Notes under the pieces: model-generated
What the model was told of the DNA's origin: nothing
Database searches by the model: none
Seen by the model: only the letters and a program-made list of their open reading frames with translations
Assembly: GCA_903889815.1 (NCBI GenBank)
Contig: CAISYX010000254.1
Coordinates: 1-5,515 of the forward strand
Reading direction: 5' to 3'
DNA from: an uncultured Gammaproteobacteria bacterium
GTDB taxonomy: Bacteria > Pseudomonadota > Gammaproteobacteria > Pseudomonadales > Pseudohongiellaceae
Length of the DNA: 5,515 nucleotides
In this document: positions 1 through 5,515 of the stretch, piece by piece
Numbering within the stretch: position 1 is the first letter of the stretch
How the letters are laid out: each line of letters begins with the position of its first letter
Made by a program: the position numbers and the translations under genes

Positions 1-71
1 GACCCGCACTCATCCTGAGTGCCCTCGCATCGCAGGAAGCCTCAGGTCTTCCTGCTCACTCGGTGCGGGTC
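1..71. repeat. Imperfect long inverted repeat at window edge
   Basis: This non-coding stretch is strongly self-complementary. GACCCGCAC at 1-9 pairs perfectly with GTGCGGGTC at 63-71, GAGTG at 17-21 with CACTC at 57-61, and GCAGGAAG at 32-39 with CTTCCTGC at 48-55, leaving an 8-nt loop. A competing hairpin also exists: GCACTCA at 6-12 pairs with TGAGTGC at 16-22 around a 3-nt loop. The outer arm begins at base 1, so the element may extend beyond the window. No T-tract follows on either strand, so it is not an obvious intrinsic terminator. It could be a structured RNA, a MITE-like or REP-like palindrome, or the 3' end of a unit belonging to the gene to the left. The pairing is seen directly; any function is a guess. 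Confidence 0.6.
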
Positions 72-145
72 TCTTATGCCGCTGAACGGGACGACCGGCC
101 CCGGCGCCTGGCGTGTGCCAGTCCTCAAAAGTTGCAGCTTCGTTT

Positions 146-170
146 GTTCGCGGGCAAGCCCGCTCCTACA
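146..170 (-). repeat. Pseudomonas-type REP palindrome
   Basis: Read on the minus strand, this reads GTAGGAGCGGGCTTGCCCGC followed by GAAC. That is the widespread REP sequence of Pseudomonas and some related gammaproteobacteria: a GTAGGAG-like head followed by a GC-rich palindrome. The palindrome GCGGGC-AA-GCCCGC lies at 150-163. REP elements usually sit between genes and are thought to be mobilised by RAYT (TnpA_REP) transposases; none is encoded here. On the argH transcript it would form a hairpin about 70-100 nt after the stop codon, where REPs can limit 3' exonuclease decay. It is a single copy, with no inverted partner visible in the window. The identification rests on recall of the motif. 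Confidence 0.75.
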
Positions 171-179
171 CTTTTCAGC

Positions 180-242
180 CAGCACCCAGCAGTCAGAATC
201 CAGCACGCAGCAGTCAGAATCCAGCACGCAGCACCCAGCACT
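180..242. repeat. Heptad minisatellite, nine 7-bp units
   Basis: Nine consecutive 7-bp units, each starting CAG, run without interruption: CAGCACC, CAGCAGT, CAGAATC, CAGCACG, CAGCAGT, CAGAATC, CAGCACG, CAGCACC, CAGCACT. Three of them (CAGCAGT, CAGAATC, CAGCACG) form a 21-bp higher-order unit present twice as perfect tandem copies, at 187-207 and 208-228. The array ends on the first base of the argH stop codon, read from the opposite strand. A 7-bp period is not a codon multiple, so copy-number change would shift frame, but the array lies almost entirely after the stop. It is probably a slippage-prone tandem repeat. No protein-coding role is supported. Confidence 0.85.
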
Positions 243-1645
243 CAGCCGCGGGCAGCCAGCTCGCTGCGGCGCTTCGCCACGGCCGCTAGGACCTGCTGCG
301 GCGCTGTGCCGCCCACGTGGTTGCGGGCCTGCACCGAGCCTTCCAGCGTCAGCACGGCGAACACGTCCTGGGCGATCATCGGGGAGAACTGTTGCAGCTC
401 CTGCAGAGACAGCGCGCTCAGGTCCTTCTTCTGGGCGATGCCATAGGCCACTGACTTGCCGACAATCTCGTGGGCGTCGCGGAAGGCGATGCCCTTGCGC
501 ACCAGATAGTCCGCCAGATCGGTCGCCGTGGCGTAGCCCTTGAGGGCCGCGTTGTAGAGCGATTCCTTCTTCGGCCGGATGGCCGGCACCATATCCGCGT
601 AGGCCTTCAGGCAGTCGCGCACGGTGTCGATCAGGTCAAACAGAGGTTCCTTGTCTTCCTGATTGTCCTTGTTGTAGGCCAGCGGCTGCGACTTCATGAG
701 CGTCAGCAGCGCCACCAGGTGGCCATTGACCCGCCCTGTCTTGCCCCGCACCAGCTCGGGCACGTCGGGATTCTTCTTCTGCGGCATGATGGACGAGCCG
801 GTGCAGAAGCGGTCGGGCAGGTCCACGAAGTCGAACTGCGAGGACGTCCACAGCACCAGTTCCTCTGAGAAGCGCGACAGGTGGGTCATGATCAGGCTGG
901 CAGCTGCTGCCAGTTCGATGGCGAAGTCGCGGTCGCTCACCGAATCCAGCGAATTGCGGGTGGCGGCGGTAAAGCCCAGCAGCAGTGCGGTGTACTCGCG
1001 CTCGATGGGGTAACTCGTACCCGCCAGCGCGGCCGCCCCCAGCGGCGAGTAGTTCAGGCGGGCCCGGCAGTCCCGCAGACGGCCGTGGTCGCGCTCCAGC
1101 ATCTCGAACCAGGCCATCATGTGGTGGCCAAAGGTAATGGGCTGGGCAGTCTGCAAATGGGTGAATCCCGGCATGATGGTATCGGCTTCGCGCTCGGCGA
1201 TGTCCAGCAGGGCCAGTTGCAGGCGGTGCAGGGTGGCGCATATCGAATCGATCTCGTCGCGCACATACAGACGGATGTCAGTCGCCACCTGGTCATTGCG
1301 CGAACGCCCGGTGTGCAGCTTCTTGCCCGTCATGCCGATGCGGCGCGTCAGCTCGGACTCGATGTTCATGTGCACGTCTTCCAGCGCCACGGACCACTCG
1401 AAGCGGCCCGCCACGATGTCCTCGCGGATGCCTTCCAGGCCGGTGACGATGTCCTGGACTTCCTGCACGCTGAGAATGCCGACCTTGCCGAGCATGGTGG
1501 CGTGGGCGATGGAGCCGTTGATGTCGTGGTGATACAGACGCTTGTCGAAGGTCACGGAAGCGGTGAAGCGCTCGACGAAGGCATCGGTGGCCTCGCTGAA
1601 TCGTCCGCCCCAGGGTTTGATTGCGTCGGGTGTCTTGTCGCTCAT
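242..1645 (-). CDS. argH: Argininosuccinate lyase
   Basis: ArgH is the cytoplasmic enzyme that cleaves argininosuccinate to arginine and fumarate, the last step of arginine synthesis. It belongs to the fumarase/aspartase superfamily and works as a homotetramer. The predicted protein has 467 residues, near the usual 455-470. Visible hallmarks are the N-terminal WGGRF (residues 12-16), HTGRSRNDQ (111-119), the THLQ segment with the catalytic Thr162-His163 pair, and the superfamily signature GSSIMPQKKNPD (283-294) with its catalytic serine loop. I chose the ATG at 1643-1645 (MSDKTPDA) because it places WGGRF where family members have it and follows a purine-rich GAGAGAGACGG. The frame is open 53 codons further upstream, but that part is unlike ArgH and crosses the promoter region and into hemC. 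The gene is divergent from hemC. Its stop codon abuts the heptad repeat. It looks complete and intact. Confidence 0.98.
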   Translation of the reverse strand: MSDKTPDAIKPWGGRFSEATDAFVERFTASVTFDKRLYHHDINGSIAHATMLGKVGILSVQEVQDIVTGLEGIREDIVAGRFEWSVALEDVHMNIESELTRRIGMTGKKLHTGRSRNDQVATDIRLYVRDEIDSICATLHRLQLALLDIAEREADTIMPGFTHLQTAQPITFGHHMMAWFEMLERDHGRLRDCRARLNYSPLGAAALAGTSYPIEREYTALLLGFTAATRNSLDSVSDRDFAIELAAAASLIMTHLSRFSEELVLWTSSQFDFVDLPDRFCTGSSIMPQKKNPDVPELVRGKTGRVNGHLVALLTLMKSQPLAYNKDNQEDKEPLFDLIDTVRDCLKAYADMVPAIRPKKESLYNAALKGYATATDLADYLVRKGIAFRDAHEIVGKSVAYGIAQKKDLSALSLQELQQFSPMIAQDVFAVLTLEGSVQARNHVGGTAPQQVLAAVAKRRSELAARG

Positions 1646-1683
1646 AATCCGTCTCTCTCGGGCCGTCCGGCCGGTGCAGGGGC

Positions 1684-1704
1684 GGCGATTATAACAACAT
1701 CGCC
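1684..1704. promoter_or_regulatory. 6-bp inverted repeat over argH -10, candidate operator
   Basis: GGCGAT at 1684-1689 and ATCGCC at 1699-1704 form a perfect inverted repeat around a 9-bp AT-rich centre. The repeat spans the argH -10 hexamer. A third ATCGCC lies at 1739-1744, directly on the hemC -10. A protein bound here would block argH and could affect hemC. It does not resemble the ArgR or Fnr/Anr site consensus I know. The symmetry may partly reflect the shared -10/discriminator sequence rather than an operator. Confidence 0.35.
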
Positions 1705-1718
1705 CCGGGCTGTGTCTC
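1688..1718 (-). promoter_or_regulatory. Putative argH promoter with extended -10
   Basis: On the minus strand there is a perfect TATAAT (1693 down to 1688), preceded by TG one base upstream to give the extended -10 TGTTATAAT. The -35 is weak: GACACA (1716-1711) at 17-bp spacing, or GAGACA (1718-1713) at 19 bp. An extended -10 can compensate for a poor -35. Transcription would start near 1681, giving a leader of about 36 nt. That leader includes a small GC-rich hairpin (GGCC arms at 1661-1664 and 1669-1672) just ahead of the ribosome-binding region. The discriminator after the -10 is CGCC. Confidence 0.6.
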
Positions 1719-1747
1719 GGGCGGGGGATTGGCGTAGAATCGCCGGC
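1711..1747 (+). promoter_or_regulatory. Putative hemC operon promoter
   Basis: TAGAAT at 1735-1740 matches the sigma-70 -10 consensus at five of six positions. It sits 35 bp before the hemC start, inside a short inverted repeat GGCG-TAGAAT-CGCC (1731-1744). No convincing -35 lies 16-18 bp upstream (around 1711-1718), so an activator or a different start may be involved. Transcription would begin near 1746-1748 and give a leader of about 30 nt. The weak -35 region overlaps that of the divergent argH promoter. This is the only promoter-like site seen for the four-gene operon. Confidence 0.5.
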
Positions 1748-1775
1748 AAGACAATTCTGGAGTTCCCCCCTGATC

Positions 1776-2708
1776 ATGGCAGTTGAAAGAATCCGCATCG
1801 CCACGCGCGAGAGCCCCCTGGCCCTGTGGCAGGCAGAGCATGTGAAGAGCCGTCTGCTGGCCCACTACCCGGACCTCCAGGTGGAATTGATCGGCATGAC
1901 GACACGGGGCGACATCATCCTCGATACGCCGCTGGCAAAGATCGGCGGCAAGGCGCTGTTCGTGAAGGAGCTGGAAGTGGCCATGCTGGAAGGCCGCGCC
2001 GACATCGCTGTGCATTCCATGAAGGACGTGCCGATGGAGTTTCCCGAGGGTCTGGGCCTGCGCGTCATCTGCGAACGGGAAGACGCCAGCGACGCCTTCG
2101 TCTCGAATACCTATGCCAGCATCGACGCACTGCCCCAGGGCGCCCGCGTAGGCACCTCCAGTCTGCGCCGCCAGTGCCAGCTGCGCAGCTACCGGCCCGA
2201 TCTGCAGATCGGCGATCTGCGCGGCAACGTCGGCACACGCCTGAGCAAGCTGGATCGCGGTGACTATGACGCCATCATCCTTGCCACGGCCGGGCTGGTG
2301 CGCCTGGGCCTGGGTGATCGCATCCGCGCCCGCATGGACACCAGGTCATCGCTGCCGGCCGGCGGGCAGGGTGCTGTGGGCATCGAGTGCCGCGTGGACG
2401 ATCATGAAATCATCGCGCTGCTGCAGGTGCTGCATCACGCAGACACCGCCGACCGCGTCATCGCCGAGCGCGCCGTGAACACGCGGCTGCAGGGTGGCTG
2501 TCAGGTGCCAATCGCCTGCTTCGCGGAACTGGAGGGCGAGCAACTGCATCTGCGGGCGCTGGTGGGCGACGTCAATGGCCAGCGCATCCTTCGTGAGGAA
2601 CTGCGTGGCCACCGCCAGAATGCTCAACAGCTGGGCATTGCAGTAGCCGATGCCTTGCTGGCCAAGGGTGCCGACAAAATTCTGGCCGCGTTGTACGCCG
2701 AGGCATGA
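1776..2708 (+). CDS. hemC: Porphobilinogen deaminase (hydroxymethylbilane synthase)
   Basis: This cytoplasmic enzyme joins four porphobilinogen molecules into hydroxymethylbilane, using a covalently bound dipyrromethane primer. The protein is 310 residues, like the 313 of E. coli. Visible landmarks are RIATRESPLALWQA near the N-terminus (7-20), the catalytic aspartate in HSMKDVP (Asp84), the arginine cluster TSSLRRQC (Arg131, Arg132), GNVGTRLSKLD (150-160) and the cofactor-attachment cysteine in LQGGCQVP (Cys242). Cys99, Cys134, Cys205 and Cys242 fall at the same numbers as I recall for E. coli HemC. The ATG at 1776 gives a family-like start (MAVERIRIATR). GGAG at 1759-1762 is the only Shine-Dalgarno match, and its spacing of 13 nt is long. 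It is the first gene of the operon, and its TGA overlaps the hemD ATG. It appears complete with all key residues. Confidence 0.98.
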   Translation: MAVERIRIATRESPLALWQAEHVKSRLLAHYPDLQVELIGMTTRGDIILDTPLAKIGGKALFVKELEVAMLEGRADIAVHSMKDVPMEFPEGLGLRVICEREDASDAFVSNTYASIDALPQGARVGTSSLRRQCQLRSYRPDLQIGDLRGNVGTRLSKLDRGDYDAIILATAGLVRLGLGDRIRARMDTRSSLPAGGQGAVGIECRVDDHEIIALLQVLHHADTADRVIAERAVNTRLQGGCQVPIACFAELEGEQLHLRALVGDVNGQRILREELRGHRQNAQQLGIAVADALLAKGADKILAALYAEA

Positions 2709-3601
2709 ACACCATTCCCAAACAGCTTTCTGGCACCGACCTGCAGGCCGCGCTGCCCCTGCAGCGGTGCCGTGTGTTGTTGACGCGCCCGGCAGGGCAG
2801 ATCGAGCGTCTGGCTTTGGCTATTGCCGACCAGGGGGGTCGCACATTGAGCCTGCCGCTGCTCAGTATCGCGCCGGTGCAGGAACGTGACGACATCGAGC
2901 GCGTCAAATCCCGCATCCTCGCTCTCGATACCTGCGACATCGCCATCTTCATCAGCACCAATGCCGCCCATCTGGGGCTCGAGTGGATCGAAAGCTACTG
3001 GCCGCAGCTGCCCGTGGGCCTGGAGGCCTATGCGGTAGGGCCCGGCACCGCAGCCATCCTGCGCCAGCATCCCTGGCCGGTGCATTGTGCGGACACTGGC
3101 GTGACCAGCGAGGACTTGCTGGCGCTGCCCGGACTGCAACAGGTGCAGGGCAAGCGCATCGCGCTGTTCCGGGGCAAGGGCGGACGCGAGTTGCTGGCCG
3201 AAACGTTGCGTGAGCGCGGCGCTCAGGTGGACTACATCGAGCTCTACACACGTCAGGTGCCGGCTCACACACGCGCCGAGGTGCTGGCGGCCCTGCAGGA
3301 GCAGCACATCAACTGCGTGGTGCTGACCAGTCTGCAGATTTTCGAGAGCTTCCTTGGCCTGCTCAAGGGGCCCGAAACGAGGGGCGCAGCGCTTGATTTG
3401 CCGCAAGACACAGCGGCAAACCCTCTGCTAGGCTTGCAGCAGACATTGACGCTGATCGTGCCTTCTGCGCGTGTCGAACAGAACGCCCGCCGTGCCGGAT
3501 TCGCCCACGTGCTCAATGCCGGGGGTGCCGATGATCTGACCGTGCTCGCCTGCCTGCGCCATTGTCCGGCCACGCAGGCAGGCCCCCAGGAGGCTTTGTG
3601 A
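2705..3601 (+). CDS. hemD: Uroporphyrinogen-III synthase
   Basis: HemD cyclises hydroxymethylbilane with inversion of ring D to make uroporphyrinogen III, the branch point to haem, sirohaem and cobalamin. Sequence conservation in this family is low, but several landmarks fit: VLLTRPAGQ (24-32), SLPLLSI (49-55), the inter-domain segment VGPGTA (111-116), FRGKGGRELLAETLRERGA (155-173) leading to the conserved tyrosine in ELYTRQ (Tyr181), and VPSARV (252-257). At 298 residues it is longer than the usual 245-260. The excess is about 20 extra residues before the first strand, a loop insertion around 221-246 and a short C-terminal tail. The start overlaps hemC by 4 nt (ATGA). GAGG lies only 1 nt before the ATG, so initiation probably depends on translational coupling. 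It is the direct downstream pathway partner of hemC. Confidence 0.95.
   Translation: MNTIPKQLSGTDLQAALPLQRCRVLLTRPAGQIERLALAIADQGGRTLSLPLLSIAPVQERDDIERVKSRILALDTCDIAIFISTNAAHLGLEWIESYWPQLPVGLEAYAVGPGTAAILRQHPWPVHCADTGVTSEDLLALPGLQQVQGKRIALFRGKGGRELLAETLRERGAQVDYIELYTRQVPAHTRAEVLAALQEQHINCVVLTSLQIFESFLGLLKGPETRGAALDLPQDTAANPLLGLQQTLTLIVPSARVEQNARRAGFAHVLNAGGADDLTVLACLRHCPATQAGPQEAL
3588..3593 (+). promoter_or_regulatory. Ribosome-binding site fixing the hemX start
   Basis: AGGAGG is a full Shine-Dalgarno match located inside the last codons of hemD, 4 nt before GTG at 3598. It supports the GTG rather than an upstream in-frame TTG at 3562, which has no comparable site and would overlap hemD by 40 nt. 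Confidence 0.75.
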
Positions 3602-4749
3602 CTGACGGCACTACCCCCGCACCCTCTGCAGAGTCGGCGCCGCGAATCGACACGCCGCGCGTGCTGGACGAACTGAGCCGCAGCAATACGGCGCCGCATC
3701 TCCCCCGTGCACGCTCGCGCAGCAGTGGTCTGCGCCGCTTCCTCATCATCATGCTGGTGCTGGTGCCGGTGTTGCTGGCCATCTTCTGGCTTGTGTATGA
3801 ACAACTGCGGGTACTCTCGCTGATCGAGACCTTGCAGGCCGAGAACGCGGCGCTTGCGCAGAACGCCCCTACCTCAGCGGTGATGCCCGACGAACTTCTC
3901 GCCACACTGGCGGACCGGCAGTCACTGGAAGCGCTGCGCACAAGCCTCGAGACGCGCATCGCAGCCCTGGCCAGCAGCACCGCCAGCGTGGAACAGCGCC
4001 TGGCAGCCGAGCCAACGGAGCGTGTTGTGCAGGAATGGCTGTGGACGGAAGCGGAATATCTTTTGCGACTGGCCAATCAAAAACTGACTCTGCAGGGCGA
4101 CGCTGACTCGGCGCTGCTCATTCTTGCCACTGTCGATGAAATGCTGCGCGACTCGGGAGACGCCACGGTGCTTGGCGTGCGCGATGCGCTGGCAGGCGAG
4201 ATGCTGGCCCTGCGCAACCTGGACTATGTGGACGTGCCGGGACTGTACGTGCGCATGAACAATCTGCTGCCCCTGGTTGACCAGCTCTCACTGCGCAACA
4301 CTCTGGTACAGAATTACTCCGACCAGCTTGCTGCACAACAAGGCGCGACATTGTCAGCTGACACCGGCTTTGGTGTCCGGGCACTGGAGCTGCTGGGCAG
4401 CATCTTCGTGTGGCAGGAGTGGGACGTGGCGCCCGAGGCACTGTTGCCGCCTCAGCAGGAGGCGACGCTGAAGCAGAATCTGCGGCTGATGCTGGAGCAG
4501 GCGCAGCTCGCGCTGCTGATGGCAGAGCAGGAAGTCTATCGCAGCAGTCTCGAGAAAGGCCGTGACTGGATGACGCGCTACTTTGCCATCGATGCAGGCG
4601 CCGGACGCACACTGGGGCAGGAACTGGAGTCGCTTGCAGCGGCGACAGTGGCGACATCCCGCCCGGATATTTCTGGATCGCTTGCGCTGCTGCAGCAGGC
4701 CAATGCACGTCGCGCCCAAGCAGCCACGACTGACAGCGACGGTCGCTGA
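3598..4749 (+). CDS. hemX: HemX family inner-membrane protein
   Basis: This is a single-pass membrane protein of the proteobacterial HemX family (383 residues). A proline-rich cytoplasmic N-terminus (1-46) is followed by one hydrophobic segment (about 48-67), a coiled-coil-like stretch (about 70-135) and a helical periplasmic domain. Family features include the region EAEYLLRLANQKL to DEMLRDSGD (151-188) and QEVYRSSLEKGRDWMTRYF (311-329), matching the E. coli pattern of Tyr-Arg-Gln-Ser-Leu-Glu followed by a Trp. The name and old annotations suggest uroporphyrinogen-III C-methyltransferase, but no SAM-binding motif of that enzyme is present. The true role is not established and may be scaffolding of porphyrin synthesis at the membrane with HemY. 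The chosen start is GTG at 3598, overlapping the hemD TGA by 4 nt (GTGA) behind a strong AGGAGG. The sequence is intact. Confidence 0.92.
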   Translation: MTDGTTPAPSAESAPRIDTPRVLDELSRSNTAPHLPRARSRSSGLRRFLIIMLVLVPVLLAIFWLVYEQLRVLSLIETLQAENAALAQNAPTSAVMPDELLATLADRQSLEALRTSLETRIAALASSTASVEQRLAAEPTERVVQEWLWTEAEYLLRLANQKLTLQGDADSALLILATVDEMLRDSGDATVLGVRDALAGEMLALRNLDYVDVPGLYVRMNNLLPLVDQLSLRNTLVQNYSDQLAAQQGATLSADTGFGVRALELLGSIFVWQEWDVAPEALLPPQQEATLKQNLRLMLEQAQLALLMAEQEVYRSSLEKGRDWMTRYFAIDAGAGRTLGQELESLAAATVATSRPDISGSLALLQQANARRAQAATTDSDGR

Positions 4750-4751
4750 GC

Positions 4752-5515
4752 ATGATCCGACTTTTCCTTTACTCTCTGCTGGCGATCACCACGGGCCTGC
4801 TCGTGACGCTGGTGCTCGCGCGCGACCCGGGCTATCTGCTGCTCTCCTGGGGCAACGCCACCTTCGAGACGAGCCTGTTCGCACTCTTTGTGGCCATGGT
4901 GCTGATGCTGATTGCCGCGCGCGTGGTGTATCTGCTGCTCAGCTGGCTCAATCCGCTGAATCTCGTGCGCGCTGGCAGGCAATGGTCCGCTGCCCGCGCC
5001 GCACGCAAGGCGCTCAACGCGCAGAACGATGTGGAAGAACAGCAGCTGGAACTGATGCACAGGCTCGCGAGTCTCAGCGAGGAGCCAGGCACAAAGGTGT
5101 CGGCACTGCGGCGCTTCTGGAAGCGGCACACCCGTGGCATGGAGCCTGGTGATGAGCTGATCAGTGCCTGCGTACAGGCGTACATGCGCATCGGCGCTCT
5201 GCACGACGCTGTGGCGATGTTCGAGTCAGCACTGGAAAGCCGCTGGAGTGATTCACTGGTGCGCCGATACAGCCTGCTAAGTTTGCGTGTGGATGATGTG
5301 CAGGCGGTACGGCAGTTGCAGAAGGCGGAGAGCTGGCTGAGTGCGCGCTCTGAGGATGGCGTACTGTTGCTGGCCGCGGGGCGGCTGGCGCTGCGCGCAT
5401 CACTGTGGGGAAAGGCCAGAGATTATTTCGAACGCAGCCTGCGCGTCAGTGCTGATGTGGAAGCCTATGCGGAACTGGCGCGTCTGCTGCAGAATCTTAA
5501 AGAACAGGACCGTGA
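4752..5515 (+). CDS. hemY: HemY family membrane TPR protein, partial and internally short
   Basis: The frame is open from ATG at 4752, 2 nt after hemX, to the right edge: 254 residues with the C-terminus cut off. Residues 3-23 and 41-65 are two hydrophobic membrane segments. Between them, DPGYLLLSWGNATFETS (25-41) is the typical HemY_N signature (E. coli: QGYVLI...NIETS). Residues 118 onward (ALRRFWKRHTR, then TPR-like helices at about 134-163 and 201-232, including LWGKARDYFERSL) match the C-terminal half of E. coli and Pseudomonas HemY. The join at about 88-96 skips roughly 120-135 residues of central TPR repeats. This HemY is distinct from the protoporphyrinogen oxidase also called HemY in Bacillus; it has no FAD motif. 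The function is unsettled; it may link haem enzymes at the membrane. The site before the ATG is weak, so coupling to hemX is likely. Confidence 0.9.
   Translation, partial: MIRLFLYSLLAITTGLLVTLVLARDPGYLLLSWGNATFETSLFALFVAMVLMLIAARVVYLLLSWLNPLNLVRAGRQWSAARAARKALNAQNDVEEQQLELMHRLASLSEEPGTKVSALRRFWKRHTRGMEPGDELISACVQAYMRIGALHDAVAMFESALESRWSDSLVRRYSLLSLRVDDVQAVRQLQKAESWLSARSEDGVLLLAAGRLALRASLWGKARDYFERSLRVSADVEAYAELARLLQNLKEQDR

Noticed and set aside
1..71. tRNA gene
   Set aside because: The length and closing stem are suggestive, but the T-loop (GTTCNANNC) and a D-arm/anticodon layout are missing, and the internal stems do not match a cloverleaf.
108..121. CTGGC-GTGT-GCCAG hairpin as an argH or upstream terminator
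   Set aside because: The stem is only 5 bp and neither strand has a following T-run, so it may be fortuitous in GC-rich DNA.
42..227. Small minus-strand frame with repeated LDSDC residues
   Set aside because: The protein repeat is simply the heptad minisatellite in translation, continued through the REP. There is no ribosome site.
180..242. CRISPR array
   Set aside because: Units are 7 or 21 bp, directly adjacent with no spacers, and no cas gene is present.
881..1786. 301-codon open frame on the plus strand opposite argH
   Set aside because: It is antisense to a gene with complete catalytic motifs. Composition is typical of GC-rich shadow frames (Gln, Val, His, Gly, Asp rich), and no family resemblance is seen.
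1646..1804. 53-residue N-terminal extension of ArgH from an upstream ATG
   Set aside because: It would cross the argH promoter and enter hemC. The extension is Arg/Pro/Cys rich and unlike ArgH, and the internal ATG gives the family start.
2624..3406. 260-codon open frame on the minus strand opposite hemC/hemD
   Set aside because: It is the complement of well-supported hemD coding sequence, has no start context or recognisable domain, and is explained by high third-position GC.
3562..3597. Upstream TTG start for hemX
   Set aside because: There is no good ribosome site and a 40-nt overlap with hemD, whereas GTG at 3598 has AGGAGG and a standard 4-nt overlap.
3598..4749. HemX as uroporphyrinogen-III C-methyltransferase
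   Set aside because: The protein lacks the SAM-binding and active-site motifs of SUMT/CobA. It is a membrane-anchored helical protein, and the name is historical.

Overview
The window (about 60% GC by eye, dense coding, 4-nt gene overlaps) comes from a gammaproteobacterium. The gene order is argH divergent from hemC-hemD-hemX-hemY, which is the classic haem-biosynthesis neighbourhood of Pseudomonadales and relatives. A Pseudomonas-type REP palindrome downstream of argH fits this. In Pseudomonas the algZ-algR regulatory pair normally lies between argH and hemC (recalled, not searched). Here it is absent, so I place the source near, but not confidently within, Pseudomonas.

Layout. Positions 1-241 are non-coding and lie downstream of argH. 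They hold a strongly self-complementary element at the left edge (1-71), a REP palindrome (146-170) and a nine-unit heptad minisatellite (180-242) that runs into the argH stop codon. argH occupies 242-1645 on the minus strand. A 130-bp divergent intergenic region (1646-1775) carries a recognisable -10 element for each direction. These share nearly the same bases (TATAATCGCC and TAGAATCGCC), and the argH -10 lies within a 6-bp inverted repeat. On the plus strand follow hemC (1776-2708), hemD (2705-3601), hemX (3598-4749) and hemY (4752 to beyond the right edge). They overlap by 4 nt, overlap by 4 nt, and are then 2 nt apart, so they form one translationally coupled operon.

How the genes work together. 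HemC polymerises porphobilinogen to hydroxymethylbilane, and HemD closes it to uroporphyrinogen III, the precursor of haem, sirohaem and cobalamin. HemX and HemY are inner-membrane proteins conserved next to hemCD; their biochemical roles are not settled. ArgH performs the last step of arginine synthesis and is linked to the operon only by the shared promoter region.

Most unusual points. The hemY product passes directly from its membrane-anchor domain to what is normally the C-terminal TPR half. It appears to lack roughly 120-135 residues of the central TPR region found in the E. coli and Pseudomonas proteins. The other points worth checking are the folded and repeated DNA downstream of argH and the near-identical divergent promoters. 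I see no mobile-element gene, CRISPR array or RNA gene, and no clear undescribed multi-gene system.
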